Part shown: positions 61,446 to 64,000 of the stretch, one piece after another
Layout of the letters: each line of letters starts with the position of its first letter
Position numbering within the stretch: position 1 is the first letter of the stretch
NCBI GenBank assembly: GCA_024508725.1
Contig: JANINS010000004.1
Location: forward strand, 1,320,163-1,384,162
Source of the DNA: Chitinophagaceae bacterium
GTDB taxonomy: Bacteria; Bacteroidota; Bacteroidia; Chitinophagales; Chitinophagaceae
Length of the DNA: 64,000 bases
Reading direction: 5' to 3'
The notes under the pieces: model-generated
Database searches by the model: none
What the model saw: the letters and a program-made list of their open reading frames with translations, nothing else
Told to the model about the DNA's origin: nothing
Position numbers and translations under genes: made by a program

Positions 61446-62069
61446 ATGACGGCAAAAGAAGACATTCACCTGTTTAATGATGCTCCTGCAGTAAAGGAAG
61501 CTTTGATAAAGTATGGAACGGTTAGAACCTTTACCGAAGGAGAAGCGATCGTAAATGAAGACAGCTACATCCGTTCCATTCCTATCGTATTAAAGGGCAC
61601 CATTAAAGTACTGCAGACGGATGAAAGTGGTCATGAGTTACTACTCTACTTTATAGAACCGGGAGAGAGTTGCATCATGTCTTTTCTTGGTGGCATTCAC
61701 CATGAAAAAAGTAAAGTAAAAGCAGTTGCAGAAGAAGCAACTGAAATACTGATGGTACCGATAGAAAAAGTTCACCAGTTCATCAAAGATTATCCGCAAT
61801 GGCTTGATTATATTTTCAGGCTTTATCATAAACGATTCGAAGAATTATTGCAGGTGGTAAATGCAGTGGCGTTCACTAAAATAGACGAACGTTTATTGCA
61901 ATTGCTTAAAAGGAAAGCTTCGCTGTCAGGTTCCGCCACCATCCACATCACCCATGAACAACTGGCTACCGAACTTGGTACAGCAAGAGCAGTTGTTTCG
62001 AGATTGTTAAAACAACTGGAACAATCGGGTGTATTGAAGCTTTCACGTAAGGGAATTACGCTTCTGTAA
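61446..62069 (+). CDS. Crp/Fnr family transcriptional regulator
   Basis: A 207-residue regulator with a cyclic-nucleotide-binding-type sensor domain (FIEPGESCIMSFLGGIHHEKSKVKAVAEE) and a C-terminal winged helix (ITHEQLATELGTARAVVSRLLKQLEQSG). The residues that bind cAMP in Crp are not obvious, and the cysteines of Fnr are absent. The first ATG is at 61446; a TTG 9 bases upstream is possible. It may control the OsmC-DUF6132-rhodanese genes that follow (inference). Confidence 0.87.
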   Translation: MTAKEDIHLFNDAPAVKEALIKYGTVRTFTEGEAIVNEDSYIRSIPIVLKGTIKVLQTDESGHELLLYFIEPGESCIMSFLGGIHHEKSKVKAVAEEATEILMVPIEKVHQFIKDYPQWLDYIFRLYHKRFEELLQVVNAVAFTKIDERLLQLLKRKASLSGSATIHITHEQLATELGTARAVVSRLLKQLEQSGVLKLSRKGITLL

Positions 62070-62129
62070 CCAAAGTAGCAAAACAGGAATGTGTGTTTCG
62101 TCAAATTTGTTTCAAATAAAAACAAACAG

Positions 62130-62588
62130 ATGAAGCATGAGGTAGAAACCCAATGGATGGGTAAAATGCAGTTCAATGCACTGGTAAATGGACATACAAT
62201 CGTGATGGATGCACCTGAACGTGTGGGTGGTGAAGATCATGGCCCGATACCAAAGCCATTTGTACTTACGGCACTCAGCGGATGTACCGGGATGGATATT
62301 GTTGCCATTCTAAGAAAAAGTGGGAAACAGGTAAACAGTTTCAATATTAAAGTGGAGGGAGAGATCAGTAAACAGGCACCGATCGAGTATGTAGCTGTAC
62401 ACCTTGTTTATGAATTTGAAGGAGATGAATCGTTTAAAGAAGATGCAATAGGTGCTGTAACTGTTTCACAGGAAAAATATTGTGGTGTGAGCCACATGCT
62501 GAAGAAGATCATGCCGGTGACCTGGGATGTGGTATATAATGGAAACATCATCTTCTCTAACAAAAAAGAAGAACTTGCAACTGTATGA
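62130..62588 (+). CDS. OsmC/Ohr family peroxiredoxin-like protein
   Basis: OsmC-fold thiol peroxidase with both conserved cysteines visible (ALSGCTGMD and EKYCGVSHM) and IPKPFVLTAL. The family reduces organic hydroperoxides. I start at ATG 62130 (MKHEVETQW), as the upstream codons to 62091 do not match the family. The next gene overlaps by ATGA. Confidence 0.87.
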   Translation: MKHEVETQWMGKMQFNALVNGHTIVMDAPERVGGEDHGPIPKPFVLTALSGCTGMDIVAILRKSGKQVNSFNIKVEGEISKQAPIEYVAVHLVYEFEGDESFKEDAIGAVTVSQEKYCGVSHMLKKIMPVTWDVVYNGNIIFSNKKEELATV

Positions 62589-62824
62589 AGATGGGATACA
62601 TTTTAATAATGATAGGAGCAGGTATTGGTGCATTGGGTGGATGGCTGTACTGGAAATATATTGGCTGTACAACAGGAACATGCCCTATTACGGCAAGGCC
62701 TTTAACCAGCACTTTGTATGGTGCTTTGATCGGTGCATTACTGTTCAATGCATTTACCCCGGCAAAGAAAACGATCAATAAAACTGAACAACAACAAACA
62801 CAAAAAGATGATAGAAATGCTTAA
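62585..62824 (+). CDS. DUF6132 family small membrane protein
   Basis: A 79-residue protein with two membrane segments around the conserved GCTTGTCPITARP motif (two Cys near residues 28 and 33). The pattern fits DUF6132 (from memory). It overlaps osmC by 4 bases and the rhodanese gene by 17 bases, so the three genes are translationally coupled. A role in periplasmic thiol or sulfur handling is inference. Confidence 0.72.
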   Translation: MKMGYILIMIGAGIGALGGWLYWKYIGCTTGTCPITARPLTSTLYGALIGALLFNAFTPAKKTINKTEQQQTQKDDRNA

Positions 62825-63107
62825 ACAACTTTTCGGATTGGGTCCTAAAATAGACACGTCTGCGCTAATGGCAAATGGAGCTGTAGTATTGGATGTGAGA
62901 ACAACACAAGAGTTTGCATCGGGCCATGTAAAAGGATCTTTGAATATTCCATTAGACTCACTCGCAACGAGAATGAAAGAATTACCGAAGGATAAGCCGA
63001 TCATTACCTGTTGTGCCAGCGGTATGAGAAGTGCAACAGCTAAATCAGTATTAACAAATAATGGATTTAAGGAAGTGTATAATGGAGGTAGCTGGAGAAG
63101 TATTTAA
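62808..63107 (+). CDS. Rhodanese-domain protein
   Basis: A single rhodanese domain of 99 residues with the active-site loop CCASGMRS, GAVVLDVRTTQEFASGHVKGSLNIP and a C-terminal YNGGSW. Rhodaneses transfer sulfane sulfur. The true start is ATG 62808, inside the upstream gene. Strong terminators follow at 63127 and 63174. Confidence 0.87.
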   Translation: MIEMLKQLFGLGPKIDTSALMANGAVVLDVRTTQEFASGHVKGSLNIPLDSLATRMKELPKDKPIITCCASGMRSATAKSVLTNNGFKEVYNGGSWRSI

Positions 63108-63126
63108 GGGGTGTGGGTTGAAACGG

Positions 63127-63155
63127 AACCGGCTTGATTTGAGCCGGTTTTTTAT
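63127..63155 (+). terminator. Rho-independent terminator
   Basis: 8-bp stem AACCGGCT/AGCCGGTT with a 7-base loop and T run, after the rhodanese gene. Confidence 0.85.
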
Positions 63156-63173
63156 TGCCGGGATAATGACATC

Positions 63174-63209
63174 TAAAAAAACGAAGCAAGCCTTAGAAAA
63201 GGCTTGCTT
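63174..63209 (-). terminator. Rho-independent terminator of nifJ
   Basis: On the minus strand a 9-bp stem AAGCAAGCC/GGCTTGCTT with an 8-base loop is followed by a T run. It ends the transcript of the minus-strand oxidoreductase gene. Confidence 0.83.
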
Positions 63210-63242
63210 CCTACCTATATATGAGAAAAACTATCCTTTCTA

Positions 63243-64000
63243 TTATAAACCTTTCAGCGTACGAAGCCTGTGCCAACGCTGGGCTTTTTGTGCTTCGGCG
63301 GTTTCTAAGAACTCTTCAGCTAGTTCAGGGTTCTTGGCCTGTATCACTTTAAACCTGTTTTCGTGGTACATAAAGTCTTTCAATGGTATTGAAGGATCTT
63401 TACTGTCTATCACGAATCTTTGTCCTTCTTCTTTCATTGGATTGTAGTGGAACAAAGGCCAGTAACCACTCTTCACTGCGAAATCCTGTTCTTCTGCACC
63501 GTGGCTGATATCGATTCCATGAGCAATGCAATGGCTGTAAGCGATGATGATCGATGGTCCTGGATATGCCTCAGCTTCGAGAATGGTTCTTAATGCATGT
63601 GCATCGTTCGAACCCATTGCGATCTGTGCTACGTAAGCCGTACCGTGAGCAATGGCCTGTAGCGCAAGATCTTTCTTACCTGTGGTCTTACCATTCACCG
63701 CAAATTTTGCAGAAGCACCAATTGGTGTTGATTTGGATTTTTGTCCGCCGGTATTGCTGTACACTTCTGTATCGAGTACCAAAATGTTCACGTTCTCACC
63801 TGTAGAAAGAATATGATCCAATCCACCATAACCAATATCATAAGCCCAGCCATCACCACCAATGATCCACATAGATTTCTCCGAAAGAAAATCGGCAATA
63901 TGCAAGAGGTTCTTTGCAACAGATGATGGATCCTGCTCTAAACGGTGTTTCAGTTCTTTGATCAGTTCATTCTTTGTCTTGATCTCGGCTTCTGTAATTT
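63243..64000 (-). CDS. nifJ: Pyruvate:ferredoxin (flavodoxin) oxidoreductase, C-terminal part
   Basis: The frame is open to the right window edge, so only the last 250 residues or so are present. They contain the thiamine diphosphate-binding segment GGDGWAYDIGYGG and SNTGGQKSKSTP, which is diagnostic of NifJ/PFOR, plus the C-terminal QDFAVKSGYWPLFHYNP. The enzyme converts pyruvate and CoA to acetyl-CoA with reduced ferredoxin. A codon at 63905 that could look like a start lies in the middle of the domain and is rejected. Confidence 0.9.
   Translation of the reverse strand, partial: ITEAEIKTKNELIKELKHRLEQDPSSVAKNLLHIADFLSEKSMWIIGGDGWAYDIGYGGLDHILSTGENVNILVLDTEVYSNTGGQKSKSTPIGASAKFAVNGKTTGKKDLALQAIAHGTAYVAQIAMGSNDAHALRTILEAEAYPGPSIIIAYSHCIAHGIDISHGAEEQDFAVKSGYWPLFHYNPMKEEGQRFVIDSKDPSIPLKDFMYHENRFKVIQAKNPELAEEFLETAEAQKAQRWHRLRTLKGL

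Noticed and set aside
1-64000. tRNA, rRNA or insertion-sequence transposase genes
   Set aside because: No T-loop GTTCGAAnC-type tRNA pattern, rRNA sequence or transposase/integrase reading frame was recognised on reading; a covariance-model scan would be needed to exclude tRNAs fully.

Overview
The window looks like a chromosomal segment from a member of the Bacteroidota, most likely of the family Chitinophagaceae. The phylum call rests on what is visible: a PorU-type C25 sortase with a PorV/PorQ-family partner (type IX secretion), many start codons sitting just downstream of the Bacteroidota -7 promoter element TAnnTTTG (or TAnnTTYG), few Shine-Dalgarno sequences, and Bacteroidota-typical families (DUF1684, DUF2452, DUF3857, DUF6132, half-size TauE/SafE). 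The family-level call is inference. No rRNA, tRNA, CRISPR array, transposase or integrase was recognised.

Layout. 0-4.4 kb: end of a membrane protein, a C-methyltransferase, the Fe-S chaperone hscA and an RDD protein. 4.4-10.6 kb: a 1711-residue C25 sortase-like protein and its PorV/PorQ neighbour. 10.9-24.7 kb: tyrS, ispH, several secreted DUF proteins, an ECF sigma factor with a membrane partner, YceI, an acyltransferase, YjdM/PhnA and an unusual NorB-like/cytochrome c pair. 25-31 kb: phoH, a translationally coupled crcB-ppa-tauE run, an NlpC/P60 hydrolase, a PAS protein without a kinase ATPase domain and a guanine deaminase. 31-42 kb: a second ECF/anti-sigma pair, an RRM protein, a DsbA relative with a degenerate active site, a HAD phosphatase, small stress-type proteins, clpB and a frameshifted serine hydrolase. 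42-51.5 kb: two DUF3857 proteins, queG, folK, a deoxynucleoside kinase, an ABC-2 permease and an MFS transporter. 51.5-56.6 kb: an accessory region with dispersed and tandem repeats, a lipoprotein and an OLD-type nuclease. 58.3-63.1 kb: a metal/sulfur block (AraC regulator with an HMA sensor, HMA-MauE membrane protein, His-rich outer-membrane protein, Crp/Fnr, OsmC, DUF6132, rhodanese). The right edge holds the end of a pyruvate:ferredoxin oxidoreductase.

The strongest unexplained signal is a dispersed intergenic repeat of about 20-36 bp. I found eleven copies of two related classes (GTACAAGTGAGTGACACAAC and GTACAAGAGTGCGACGCAAC). The palindromic core appears to covary between the classes. 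Three pairs are inverted with the same geometry, and two of those pairs each enclose one small gene, as if the repeats were ends of non-autonomous mobile units. A second repeat family and an 85-bp duplicated non-coding block are confined to 51.5-53.1 kb, beside a 21-bp minisatellite that encodes Met-rich heptads.

Other points of interest are a haem-copper oxidase-family subunit that seems to lack canonical active-site ligands, a fluoride channel gene coupled to pyrophosphatase (a fluoride-sensitive enzyme), and two very small genes of 33 and 53 codons.
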